A stretch of 60,000 nucleotides of DNA from assembly GCF_964355755.1 (NCBI RefSeq), contig NC_092678.1, positions 23,294,365 through 23,354,364 on the forward strand, written 5' to 3'. Source of the DNA: Antedon mediterranea (Eukaryota; Echinodermata; Crinoidea; Comatulida; Antedonidae). Both the position numbers and the translations under genes were made by a program. Position 1 is the first letter of the stretch. Every line of letters starts with the position of its first letter. The notes under the pieces are model-generated. The model was not told the DNA's origin. It did no database searches and saw only the letters and a list, made by a program, of their open reading frames with translations. Below, piece after piece: positions 22,773-35,690 of the stretch.

Positions 22773-23400
22773 AACTAACTGTGGGTTTTCAAAACTACTC
22801 AGAACAACTCATGAAACAATAATTGTCGTATTCTTTTCAAAATAAAAAATATTAAAAACTTCAAATTTAGATTAGCCAGAAAAAAATTTTCTAATCTATA
22901 GAATTTAGAAATATCATAATAAATAAAATCATTATTTAAATCTAATGTTAATTGTACCAAAAACAATAATCTGAATGATTTAAAATATTCCCATTTAACA
23001 ATACTGCATGAGAAACAGTAAAGCACATACACTTGTGACAGTGTACTTGACAAGTTGTAATATACAAACATAAGCATTATTGTTTCTGTCTACAGCCATG
23101 CACTGCAGCAATCAAGGAGTAATCCTCCTACTAGCAGTGAGGAGATTTATAGCAGCAGCAGTAGTACGCTATTGAAAAGCGCTGTTCACAGTCAACTACA
23201 GTGGCCAGGATAATTATGCATCTAATATTATACTTTAAAGCTTGCCTTGGTTTGATGAAAAAAATTCATAGGGGAAAAAAAAATGTTTCTTAAGAAAATA
23301 AATATTATTAATTGGTATAATATAATTATAAATAATATTAATGTAGAAGAGACTAAAACAAAAAAAGTAGCAATTTTATAATATTTATAAAATAAATAAA

Positions 23401-23685
23401 ATAATCATGTCTGTTCTGTCCTCTGTGATGGATTTATTCCATTGTGGCTCTGACAAAATAAAGTATTGTTATAATCATGTCTGTTCTGTCCTCTGTGATG
23501 GATTTATTCCATTGTGGCTCTGACAAAATAAAGTATTGTTATAATCATGTCTGTTCTGTCCTCTGTGATGGATTTATTCCATTGTGGCTCTGACAAAATA
23601 AAGTATTGTTATAATCATGTCTGTTCTGTCCTCTGTGATGGATTTATTCCATTGTGGCTCCGACAAAATAAAGTAAATAACACTG
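23401..23685. repeat. 70-bp tandem repeat, four copies, each with AATAAA
   Basis: Near-identical units start at 23401, 23471, 23541 and 23611 (ataatcatgtctgttctgtc ... gacaaaataaagtattgtt). Only a single substitution (tct to ccg region) and the unit end distinguish the last copy, so the array is young. The unit resembles a retroelement 3' end. Confidence 0.95.
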
Positions 23686-23720
23686 ACATTTTTAATTAAA
23701 TTACTGTATAAAACACATAC

Positions 23721-23769
23721 CTAAGAATATCCAAATAATTCACTGTCTTTGTATTCCAATCAAAAATGC
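23721..23769 (-). other. Candidate 5' UTR exon (or exon of another gene)
   Basis: 49 bases flanked on the minus strand by an excellent acceptor (TATATTTTTTCTTGCAG) and a good donor (CTTAG|GTATGT). Only one frame is open (IFDWNTKTVNYLDIL, phase 1 in, phase 2 out). That phase does not fit the L1-family signal-peptide exon, so if it belongs to that gene it is untranslated. Confidence 0.35.
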
Positions 23770-23956
23770 CTGCAAGAAAAAATATATAAAATGCTTATTT
23801 AATTTGTTTATCAAATCAAACATACTAAAGGTAATTAAAACAAACAATTGAAACTATGATGAATCGGTTGTTAGTTTAATGTGGAAAAAATAATTGTTTT
23901 AATGGTAACGATAAAATTGAGTATAAATTTTAAAAGTAAGTAAGTCAAGTAAGATT

Positions 23957-24094
23957 AAAAACTCTACACTATCAAACTTTATGTGACAAAAAAATGTGAT
24001 GTGCCCATATAAGGACACGATGATGTCATACCACTACCATATTCGGGAATATTACTACCATATTTGGGCACAACACACTTTTTTTTCATAAAGT
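23957..24094. mobile_element. CArG-box MITE, copy 10, right end degraded
   Basis: Keeps ctacactatcaaactttatg, the central tgatgtcat and ccatatttgggcaca. The terminal 20 bases at the right are lost. Confidence 0.82.
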
Positions 24095-24473
24095 TGAAAT
24101 CTGATAAAAGATACTACAGTACTAATACAACGTCAATTGGAAAAAATGTAATAGGTTATTGCACATTAAGGTAGCGATGAATAATTGATCTGTATGATTA
24201 AACATTTTAATACTTCATGTCAAAAACATCAACCATTTCTAAAGTGTTTTGTGTTTAACATATGAAAAATACATAATACTCCACTGCCCTCTTGTGGCAT
24301 TTTTAATCCATATAATGTGATTTAAATCTAGAGGAATTAAAGTCCATTGCTACTGTGTGGCCGATATGAATCACACAATAATTGTTTAGTAACAAATTTT
24401 GTTTATTACCATTATGTAAAACTAAAAGATCAAAATAATTTTATTACAAAATATGGTGTTTTTTTGAACTGGT

Positions 24474-24788
24474 AAAATATTGCCTACATGCACAGCCCAG
24501 CAAATAGTAAAATATTGCCTGCATGCACAGCCCAGCAAATAGTAAAATATTGCCTGCATGCACAGCCCAGCAAATAGTAAAATATTGCCTGCATGCACAG
24601 CCCAGCAAATAGTAAAATATTGCCTGCATGCACAGCCCAGCAAATAGTAAAATATTGCCTGCATGCACAGCCCAGCAAATAGTAAAATATTGCCTGCATG
24701 CACAGCCCAGCAAATAGTAAAATATTGCCTGCATGCACAGCCCAGCAAATAGTAAATTATTGCCTGCATGCACAGCCCAGCAAATAGT
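24474..24788. repeat. 35-bp minisatellite, about nine copies
   Basis: Unit taaaatattgcctgcatgca plus cagcccagcaaatag. A diverged extra copy lies at 24870-24915. The period is not a multiple of three, and the overlapping minus-strand open frames across it are by-products. Confidence 0.95.
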
Positions 24789-25554
24789 GTGTATTTGTTT
24801 AATATGTACAAGTACTGTATCAGCTTTATTTTTGATTACTGTACTTGTTGAGCGCCATTTTTTTTTTAAATGGTAAAATATTGTCTGCACAGCCTGGCGA
24901 AAAATGTGTATTTGTTCTTTATGTTTATTTTTTATTACTTATTGAGTGAAATTTTTTTATATTTTTATATGCGATATTTTATGTTGCAACTTCAATTTAT
25001 TTAAATATAATGAATTGTGCTAATAATAAAGTTCAAGTTCAAGAGTATAATTACAATTGTCATTTTACTCTTCCCTGGTTTTGTAATCAACTAAATATTA
25101 CTTGGCATCTTGCTATCAAGAAAATGGGTTGCTGCTGCACTATGAAGTGGCTGTGTTAAATAAATCTACATAACCAATATGGAAACATCATTTGACATTA
25201 AATGTACTGGTAGTGGAGCTTCTATCATCGTAAAGTGGTAGCCTATTTAATAATTGATAGGTACATAAAATAACGGCACGCAATGGAACTATGAAGGGAT
25301 TCCCGGTTGAATAAACAAATATTAATCAGAATAGTAAAGAAAGCATAAAATTACCCAGCTACATTACAGTGCAGTTTAATAATTGGCTGTGCCAAGATAG
25401 AATCTTTAACGTTAGATAAAATTGGATGACAAAAAACTGATAAAGTTGAATAAAACATGTATGAAATATATATTTGTGGACTGTACCATTTATGGAAAGG
25501 GGTGTTCAATGAATTTTCTAGTTTTTGAGTATATCTCACTCTTCGAGGAGAATA

Positions 25555-25615
25555 AGACATTTGTTGGTTTATCCAGGTAAGCTACGCATGAAATAGACAA
25601 CATAATTCTAGGTAC
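25555..25615. repeat. Dispersed repeat shared with 49265-49340
   Basis: Both places carry caggtaagctacgcatgaa (or aggcacgaa) followed by atagacaaca. Function unknown. Confidence 0.5.
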
Positions 25616-26782
25616 ATGAGCCTCAAAATCATGACTTGCCAAGTCAAAATATTTTTTTTTTTGCTTTTAAATAAAAACCAATTTGTTCAAAATCATCAAT
25701 ATAATAATAGATACTGTAGAAGAAAAAAACCAATTTGCAAATGATTAATGTACCACAACATTAATGTACCACAACATCCAGACACCGAAATTGGAATAAT
25801 TCAATAATGGAAAATAAAATTAAAGTAGGCAAATTAATGTTTATGATAAGCGAAAATCAATCCAATAAATTATTTTCAGATCAGTCGTTATCGTTTTAGC
25901 ATAATGCGGACATGTACTGTAGCATACAGTAATCATTATTTTTAAATAATAGTCAATATCAATAGGCGTGTTTTACAATACGCATGTTTAGCCAGTAAAT
26001 TGATGGCCAATTACCCATGCAGAAAACTGAAAAATTATTCCTACTTTTTTCAATTATGAATCGTTTAAATGTCAGTGAACAAAATGATACAAGATAATAT
26101 GCACAGTGTATAGTAGTACAGTGTCTTTCATAACTCATCGCATTTATATCATTTTTTTTTTTTACACAAATAACAATGGGTACATCGTTTAAAGTTTTTT
26201 TTTCAACAATACAATGTGAATGTACGTAAAAAAAAAAAATGTACGTAATGTATTATTTTATGATGTTTACATCTCAGGTAGAATACAAATAATTATTTAA
26301 ATTATGCAATAGTATTCTGACAAAGTGACATTGTCATTACTGAAAACGAAACTAAACGTTACAACATTTGTATATGTTTTATGACATTGACAGTGTATAT
26401 TTATACTTATAACTTAATAGTTTTAGTTTGTTTACATACAGAGACTTTAATATTATACTATTGTACAATATTCCCACGATGTCTCATTAAATAACAGTTC
26501 CCACTGGCAACGTTGACCTTTATGACCCCTACTAACACTACTACTACTAACACTAGTGATGATGTTACAATCATTTGCCCTGGGCCTATGGAACTAGTAA
26601 AGTTATATGTTGGTACTGTAGCATAATCACTAGTTTATAGCATTGAAATTACCTCAAGCACTTTGAACTTAAAGTTCATAGTTCTTATTTAAAAGTTTCA
26701 ATTTTGTTTTTACACATTCTGAGCCAACAAGGTATTTATAAATATAATGAAATAAAGGAATATCCATGTAATATACTGGTTA

Positions 26783-26871
26783 TATTTATGCGACTAGAGG
26801 GCTGATATACAGTACTACTATTATTATATTTATGCGACTAGAGGGCTGATATACAGTACTACTATTATTAT
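26783..26871. repeat. 44-bp direct duplication
   Basis: Two identical copies of tatttatgcgactagagggc followed by tgatatacagtactactatt. Confidence 0.85.
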
Positions 26872-26899
26872 ATAATTAATCGTAACAGGTTTCTTGAAT

Positions 26900-29390
26900 T
26901 TTTAATTATGTATCTATTGTACCAGCGATTGCCATTCCTATTGCATATAATGTAACAAAGAATGAAAATATCAATATTGGAACCAGAATGGTTTACGTTT
27001 TGGTCCCTGATAATTTGGTGTTGAAATTGGTAAATAATTATCTATCATGATATGGCAGATGGTCCCATACTCTTCTAGGAGTTTGTTATCGAATACACAT
27101 TTATAAGGGCAAAACAACAGGTCATTGATAGAGTAATGGCATTTAAAAAATCAGCATTTTCTTTTTGGTTATGTGATTCGTAAATGCTAAAATTGTAACT
27201 TTTTTTTTAAATCAACATTTGGCTTTACATCTTGGCAAAATAACCATATGAATGAAAAGACTTGCTATATTATGTAAGTCTATGTTTTACTGCGAAGGAA
27301 AAAACACAGCAATGCATATTAAGTCCTCTTGCAATCAACTTAACAGATTTCTGTTGCAGCATTGTACATTTTCCCAGGCACCATAAATTCTTATGAATTT
27401 GTGCAAACACTGTAACTACATTTTCTGATATATTAATATTTATACTTTAAAAAATGTCAATCAATATGTCAATATAAAATCCAAATTTTGATTGCATGGT
27501 AGGGCAAATTATTCACAGATAATGATGTATAATAAATGAGTATATAAAGTGTATATAAAGTGAATTTAAAGTGTAATGAGGCTTGTAGGATTTACCAATA
27601 TCTACAATAGTACAATATAGTAGTATTTTCCTTTTTATAATTATACTGTAGTTTTTCTGAATAAATTAACATTGATAAAAAATATAAATAAAAATAATAA
27701 AGCTCATATTTACATAATTGTTCCATATTTTAATAAAATTAAAATCATAAATAATTAACTTTTTTTTTGCATCAAAGAGATTTTAATAGTGCTCACTTTA
27801 ATTAATATCTCTATGGTTGCATTCACTATACTATACTGATATCTAAAAGTATGTAGATAAAATATTTTAAAAAAACTATAAAACTCATGGTTTCAATTCT
27901 GGTACTTTTTGAAGACTTGATTGAACCAAGTCTTCTAGAATTGGTAGGAAAACCAAACTACAGTGTCACAACTGTGATATCACTAATAGTAATACTGTAC
28001 TCCTAATCAGGAATTTTCATGTCAAGAGATTTTGACAGTTGTAATTTGTACAAGATTATTATGATTAGCGTGTGTCAACTGTTGTAGCATAGGCATTACC
28101 TAGATTATGATGATTACCGTGTGTTTACAGCGACTGAGAGACTTTCCTCGCAGTCTCCGCCACACCTTGCGGAGTGCAATTAAACAGATTCGTGTTATCT
28201 TATCAATAAATACCCACAAACAACAAGACCATCTCAATTCTGATAATAAAAAACCTTTTAAAGCTGTTATGATTATCTCTGGCTACTCTTTAGCGAACAC
28301 AGCCTCACTAATTATATTCTAAAAGCATCGATTTTTACAAATTACTTTGATGTAAAAGGGTTTTATAATTACTTTGTTGTTAAATAAAGATCAATGTTGA
28401 TTCTTTTAACAGATGAACTTAAACATAGTCAACAAATCAATTAAAAAAATAATGAAAAATGTCAAATGTGACATTCAGTAGATTAATATGGAAAAACATG
28501 AGACAATTAAAAACCTGGAGCGGATTGAATAACATGGACAGGATTGAAAAATCTAGAGAAGATTGAAATAAAATCAAACAAGATTGGGAAAATGAACACG
28601 ATAAAAAAAAAATGAACAAGATTTTTAAAAAATGAACAAGATTGAAAAAAAAATTGAAAAAAATGAACAAGACTAAAAAAAAATGATTGAGATTGAGAAA
28701 CATGGACAGGATTGAAAAAAAATGAGTCTTTGGTTTAAATTAAAACACTGAAAATGAAAACTGGAAACGTAGTAATCATCTCTAGTGTCATGCAGGAATA
28801 AATTATCGTGATTACTGTGATACGAGCGATAAAAATTATGGCAAGATAAAGGACGTGCTGATTACGAGTCTTACGGACATGCTTTAGCAAGGAGCGTCTA
28901 TTAAGATGATGTACTTTGTGTTTTGTGAAAAATGAATGAGACGCTTTATTCATCATGACTCAAGCATAAACATTTCATGTTGCCAATCAACAAACATAAA
29001 TCATTTACATTACCTCATTTGTAAAAAGGTCTGACCAGCGCAAATTAGAAAGTCTGTATTTTCGATTCTATTCAGCAAAAGATGCTTTTAAGAATCATAT
29101 TTTGACAGAATTTTTGGAAATGGTCCCCCTCCCAAAAAAAAAATCCTTATCTCAAATATGGTTTTAAAAACTCCTATTGGTTCTGGTCTTGATCGTCAAA
29201 ACAAGATTTAAAAACGATTTCCATAGAGCATTGTTTATGTCACTAGGTGATGTAGCTACGAGAAATAAATAATGTGGTGCAGTTTTTTCAAGAAAAGGGA
29301 ACAATCTCTGTACACTACTGTACGTTTGTCAATCAAAGGCCTCTGTAAAAAAGTACTGGTGGCTACAGCCCTGTCTCACATTTATGGTGC
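26900..29390. other. Non-coding AT-rich stretch
   Basis: Contains an A-rich imperfect array of aacaagattgaaaaaa (28540-28720) and a small GC-rich hairpin (ctccgc ... gcggag) at 28153-28172. No exon recognised. Confidence 0.4.
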
Positions 29391-29397
29391 GTCAGTA

Positions 29398-29450
29398 TGG
29401 ATGACCTGGGTGGATGACCTGGGTGGATGACCTGGGTGGATGACCTGAGT
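29398..29450. repeat. 13-bp minisatellite (tggatgacctggg)4
   Basis: Four copies, the last with one change. Confidence 0.85.
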
Positions 29451-30230
29451 GGAGTAGATTGGTCTAATATCATGTTAATACCTTCTACCTTGCATACCTT
29501 AATACCTAGCACACAACTGAAGCCACTTTACAACTCTTTAAAGACCTTCAAACGCACCCTCAACGTTTTGTCAATAATCTAAACATCAATAATAAAGGTA
29601 CAGAACATGTATACATTTCGGACTAAAAAATCCCTTCATTGAATTTATTTTATACATACTAGTATAAAATAAAACCTAACCACACATAAAATATGTTATA
29701 CTGGTATCCATAAATAAAAATTATTATAATAAATAATGAGTCGGAGTAACCACTATCAGAGAACCCAGCAACCTATAAATTACAATCACCGACATTTAAA
29801 AAATAAAGCGGACACAAACCCATTACTTACGAGAATATTACAGAAGAGTATATGTACTGTATGAAAGGAAAACGTGTCGGGTGAATGATCTGCAACATCA
29901 GAAAATAAATTATTAAAGTTCATTAGAAGATGCTAATACAATTGGAGCTCAACTTTGAATCTTGGCAACATTCACAAATTGGCTGCGAAAAAGATCAGGA
30001 ACGTTATCAAGAAAAATAAAACACTTGTGATCTTGTAGTAATCTAAAAATAGATTGTCGATAATTTTGGGAAATTACCCAAATAATAAAAGTATACGTTC
30101 AACAAAGCTGGTTATTGTGTATCTTATGAATACCCATTTTATTTTAAACAGTTAGTTGGCCTACTGTATATTTTTAGTTCAAACAACTGAATGCATTACA
30201 GCATTCATCATTTTTTCAACAAATTATATT

Positions 30231-30356
30231 AAGCTTTTTCTACACTATCAAACTAGTTTGACCAAAAAAGTGTGATGTGCCCAAATATGGTAGTGATATG
30301 ACATCATCATGTCCATATCAGTATGGGCACATCACATTTGTGTAGATAGAGCTTTA
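30231..30356. mobile_element. CArG-box MITE, copy 11
   Basis: Short form: aagctttttctacactatc at the left and tgtagatagagcttta at the right. The ccatatatgg motif is altered to ccatatcagtatgg. Confidence 0.84.
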
Positions 30357-31008
30357 GTATGTGCTTGTGGTTAAAAGAACATCATCAAGAAGTAGACATG
30401 TTGAAGTAATTCATTCATGTTTTTTTTTTCTATGCAGAAACAGACGCCTTTCTGTTTTATCTAAAAATAAGAATATTAATCATGTTGGAATATTATCCAA
30501 AGAGCAAAAGCTCAATGAAGACTCTATTTCTTTTCGTTTTTATTTATTTTAAAGCCCTTAATATGATGCTTGATAGTATCTCAAGAGAGCTTTAAGTTTG
30601 TGGATTTTACTACTACTTGTAAGGAACAAAGAAGGGTCTTTCTGTGGAATTTAAATTTACACCATTTATCTACAGTACTAAAACAAATTTATGGTTAAAG
30701 TGGTTTGCTGGGTCCTGTTTAGTCATCAAGATCAAATTTAATTTTAAATTTAATGTTCTCGCAGACAATTTACTAAACTTACAAACAAAATAAAAACAAA
30801 GAAATGTTGTCTTTTTTAGTAAAGCTATTATGTCTATAGAAACTAAACCTAACCTGTTTACAGAAACAGAGAGTAAATATAACATACTACATCATACAAA
30901 AGTTAAAAGAAAAATAATTTGGAGCATTTTTATTGGTCAGATTAAATGACTCAAACGTGTGGTTACAACATATACAATCAGTTTTAAATTTGTATGTAAG
31001 TTTTCCCT

Positions 31009-31544
31009 ACTAAGTAAATACTGATTTTTTTTAAATATCAGCAAGTATATTACTTGGTCCAAAATATCAATACTTTTTTTTGTGGTCTCGAAGGTGTCTT
31101 TCAATGTGAGTTGTAGAATATTTCAATGTTTAGCACTGTTATGTACAATACATTATCACAAAGTGCGAAACGTAATCACTATGTGTATTTACTAATATCT
31201 TTACAACTGATGGTACACTGTTATAAATGTGTATGTGTTATGATTCAAATTTAAACCAACACTATATCTTATTGATACTAAGTAAATACTGATTTTTTTT
31301 AAATATCAGCAAGTATATTACTTGGTCCAAAATATCAATACTTTTTTTTGTTGTCTCGAAGGTGTCTTTCAATGTGAGTTGTAGAATATTTCAATGTTTA
31401 GCACTGTTATGTACAATACATTATCACAAAGTGCGAAACGTAATCACTATGTGTATTTACTAATATCTTTACAACTGATGGTACACTGTTATAAATGTGT
31501 ATGTGTTATGATTCAAATTTAAACCAACACTATATCTTATTGAT
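31009..31544. repeat. Recent tandem duplication, unit 268 bp
   Basis: Copy 1 (31009-31276) and copy 2 (31277-31544) are almost identical. I saw one difference (gtggtctcg against gttgtctcg). No gene lies in the unit. Confidence 0.92.
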
Positions 31545-33680
31545 TCAACTGACGTTAACACTCAAAGTCCATCAACGGGACATTATAAATAGACATGTTT
31601 GCACCCACAACAAAAGATGAAAACAAAGTATGATAAGATAAAGGAAGACAAAAGGCAATTCCAAGTAGGTGGTGTTAGTATCCACTCATTGTCAGTACAG
31701 TTTTACTAGTATAATGTATGTCTGTGTTTATTCTATGTCATGTCTAGATGTTATTTCACAACATGGAAACAGACACAGCTATGAACATTTTCTGTGTACG
31801 TTTTTTTTATTCAAAAAGTCTGTAAATTGTTTTTACAGTTAGCATTTTTCAAACACTGTAGTTTAATAAACAAAGAAGAATAACAACATTTTGTATTTCT
31901 ATCTTTAGCTTTAAAGTAATAAAAATAAAAAGAACAGTAGTTTTGGTGGTAGTCTTCTTGGATAAAGAATTGCAATTATTGGTTTAGTGTACATATTTAC
32001 TGTATCTTATGTACTGTACACAGTGCATCTTTTGGTAGCAGGGGGTTACTCTGGTGCAACTTCCTCAATTTAGCATTGCATACAGTATTTATATTGTTAA
32101 GAATATACAGTACTTGAAATTTAAAATTAAAACTAGAAAGACTAAAAAGGTACAGTACATAAAAATAAATTAAAAATAACATTAACAGCAATTCACCATT
32201 AACTTTTCACATGCAGAATATTTCAACACGCCTCATACTTATGTTTCAGTAAATATTTAACGTCATGTGTTTAAACCAAGCTGAATGTTTAATGTATTGT
32301 TGTGAATGTTAGCAATGGTGCAGTGATCTCAGCTTAGAGCTTACTTTCTACATAGAAACAAAAACCAGTGAACCAACCAGTGCAATTAAGACTATACACT
32401 GAATTATTAATATAGTCGGTTATTTATATCGTCACTACGGTTGAGTCGTTGTCACGGTTGAGTCGTTGTCGCATTGTTAATCATGCAGTAACTGTATTAA
32501 AGGACTAATAAGAAATACAATGAACTAATGTAATTAAATTATTCATATGCTACCAGTATGTTATTTACATCAACATGAATGAGCGAATGAACTTTGATCG
32601 AAATAACTTTTAACAAATGTTATACTTTAAAATATTATACTAAATAATCTTTACTAAAAGAACATATAAGGGTAAGATAAGAACTGCTGATACTAGAAAT
32701 TGAGTATGATCTATAGTAACTGCAGTAATTCTAGGCATAACTGCATTAATTCCAGATGTAATGAGCATTCAGAGTACTGTAACACCTTCTGAAAGACAGA
32801 ACCAACCCGAGTACCAAACTGGTATAATGACAATTATAATGACAATTTCCTATAATATAAATTTGTACAAAAATGCAACCATCAAAAGTAAATATTTTTT
32901 CAACCATCAAACAAAATGGGAAATTCCTGAAATATATTGCATGAAAATGAAATTCTATTACTCCATAAAATGTGTTTGTTGACAAATAAGATGAACTATG
33001 TACAGTAATATATAATATGAAAAGAAAACATATATAAATCAAAGCCAAATGAACTTAAGTACACAATCTGGAATTATTAATATCGTTACAAAGAAAGCCT
33101 AATTGATATTGAACCAGTGAACTTATAGTTGCTAAATATCATGTCTGGAGGGGTGTTATGAAATCAAGTAATTCTTTATTACGGTATAAATATCGTCGGC
33201 CAATGGGCAAACCTTAATCAATAAATAAAAACAAAACAAACCCTTTGGGAGTTCACTTCTAAGATTTGCTTGGGTCCGGTTTATTCAGGCCTCAATTAAC
33301 CATCCAGGCTTATCTAATAATTTATTAATTAATCGTGTAATGATCAGTCACTGGCTCCAGTGTTTGTTCGTTGAAAGAGAGAGAGAGTTAAAACGAACAA
33401 AGCGAGCACAAAGAACAGAGTTCAGGTTGATTAACCTTTTGAAAGCGATCTCTTAGCAGGCGTAATTATTCCAAGTGCCAAGAACCGTCTAGTAGTAAGG
33501 GATTTCACTTGAAAAAATTAATTAAAGACTAAATGTTGTTTGCAGGTTACATGAAATGAATATTGTCAAGTAGGCCTACTATAAATATTAATGATAGCAT
33601 ACATAATTTTTGTGTACAATGTAGTGTACATAACCAGGGACCAACAGCTTTACGTCCCATCTGAAGGATAAGATAACGAG
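31545..33680. other. Non-coding AT-rich stretch
   Basis: No exon or element recognised. Positions 33330-33440 are less AT-rich and include a ga-run. Confidence 0.35.
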
Positions 33681-33682
33681 AG

Positions 33683-33846
33683 TAAAGCTCTGTCTACACT
33701 ATCAAACTAGTTTGACGAAAAAAGTGTGATATGCCCAAATGTGGTAGTGATATGATTTAATATGGTAGTGATATGACATCATCGTGTCCATGTATAGGCA
33801 CATCACATTTTTTGTCACATAAAGTTTGAAATTGTCAGAGCTTTAA
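33683..33846. mobile_element. CArG-box MITE, copy 12
   Basis: Left end taaagctctgtctacac; right end degraded (gaaattgtcagagcttt). Confidence 0.86.
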
Positions 33847-34618
33847 AGATGCAAGCAATTTGACTCAAACCTATGCCTGTCACATGTTAGTCCAATATCA
33901 TCGCACCGTATTGCATTCTACAGGAAAAGTATGTTCTGTATCTGTACAGTAATAGTTGAGTTTGTCCAAATAAATATTTATAGATTTCCTTTACATCTCT
34001 GAATTCAAATAACATTCTTTAAATTACAAAATCAAATTATCAAACTTCTTGGTGACATTCTCCATGATCACTTACGACATATCATTAATTTAAATTCAAA
34101 ATCTCCGTTATTTGCTAGTTACGACCTTTATATGACCTTTCTGTTACCTTCACATTCAAAACACACACATTTATTAATGGTTTAATGTAACGATTTATAT
34201 ACAGATGTTCACATTCAACATCTAAAAACACAAAGCTGTTTTGATAATAAAATGTGGATTTTTTATTTTATATTTTATACATAATTACTGTAGCATTTAC
34301 ATACCCTACCCTTTTATGTACAACATAAATTATTACAGTATTGACAATTATTTTATGAGTTCAATTTTTGTCATCTGAAGAAAGAGAACTGTGTAAATTA
34401 GTTATAACACAAGACTGACTCCAAATATAGACCACTTTTAATACTCATACTTTGATCCACATATATAAACCGGAAACAATTAAATATTAAATCATTTCTA
34501 TCATATACAGCATGTGATTAAGAGATTTGTGATAAGCCGTACAGATACAAATAGAATTAATGTGGACATAAATTATTATGCCATAAATAATATCAACGTT
34601 ACTATTTTAATTTTTAAT

Positions 34619-34804
34619 CAAGCTCTGTTACGCTATGTGTCATGTGCCCAAATATGGTAGTGATGTGCCCAAATATGGTAGTGATATGCCCAAATATGGT
34701 AGTGATATGCCCAAATATGGTAGTGATATGATATCATCATGTCCATTGGGCATATCACATTTGTTTGTAACATACATAAAGTTTGATAGTGTAGACAGAG
34801 CTTA
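34619..34804. mobile_element. CArG-box MITE, copy 13, with amplified interior
   Basis: Ends agctctgttacgc ... gtgtagacagagctt. The unit tgcccaaatatggtagtgat occurs four times in a row, instead of one or two. Confidence 0.88.
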
Positions 34805-35690
34805 AGAATTTAAATAATATTTGAAACAATTGTCTTTTTATATTCAGCATTGTTAATGTTATGGTTGTTGTGCTTTTGGTTTTAAAAATTGGGTTTAGTG
34901 TGAACAAACAAGAACATTCAAAATAGGAGTGGGATGAGGAAATGGGAATGCTGCCCAAAAGATGAATGTGCTTATTATTCATTCTTATTAGTCTTTCTAA
35001 ACAAAAATCCCTCAAAACAAAGATCCTTTGTATGCATAAAATGAACACATTAAACATTGGCAGATCTCTGGTCAGTGGTAGACCTGTAAAAAAAAGTAAG
35101 AAGAATACTCTCTTTGACGATTACTTCTTGTCTAGTGATGTGTAACACCACTGCAAAAAATATTCTGGATCTGGTCTGCTAGGTAAAGTAAAGGTAGAGA
35201 AGGAAATGTAGAGAAGAAAATTCCAAAAAAAACAAAACCCTCTTTCCAAAAATAACTATTTTTCTTAAGCTGCCCATGCCCAGCATTTTTTAATTTCTTT
35301 TTCTTTTATATATTTATATTATATTGATTTTATGCTGGTCGAATAAATAAATGAAAGGAACATATATTTTATCCAACTCCCAATTATTATAGGGTAACAG
35401 AACATAGAATGTATTTATCATTCTGTTGCTATATTTTTGTAGGTGTTTTCAATTTTAAATAAAGCAATATAAATGTTCACACAGATATTTAAAAACACCT
35501 ACAATCGTTTAGATTAATGACATAAGAGACGTCATCTGGGTAGTAAGGTGATATACAGATGGTTGTAATTCTACAACGGAACGAATATATTTGTCTACAC
35601 ATCAATTCAGGATTAACTTTGAACATAATTGATTATGAAAATGAATTACAGTGATAGTGTGATGAAACAAGAACATGTACTAGAGTAGTG
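34805..35690. other. Non-coding stretch between MITEs
   Basis: AT-rich. A ctggtcgaataaataaatg stretch near 35340 resembles a retroelement 3' end. No exon seen. Confidence 0.35.

Noticed and set aside
24422-24890. Three overlapping minus-strand open frames of up to 148 codons
   Set aside because: They read through a 35-bp minisatellite in different frames; the repeat lacks stops, and codon content is simply repeated CWAVHAGN-type sequence.
28437-28703. 88-codon minus-strand Phe/Leu-rich frame
   Set aside because: Derived from an A-rich aacaagattgaaaaa array; low-complexity hydrophobic translation only.
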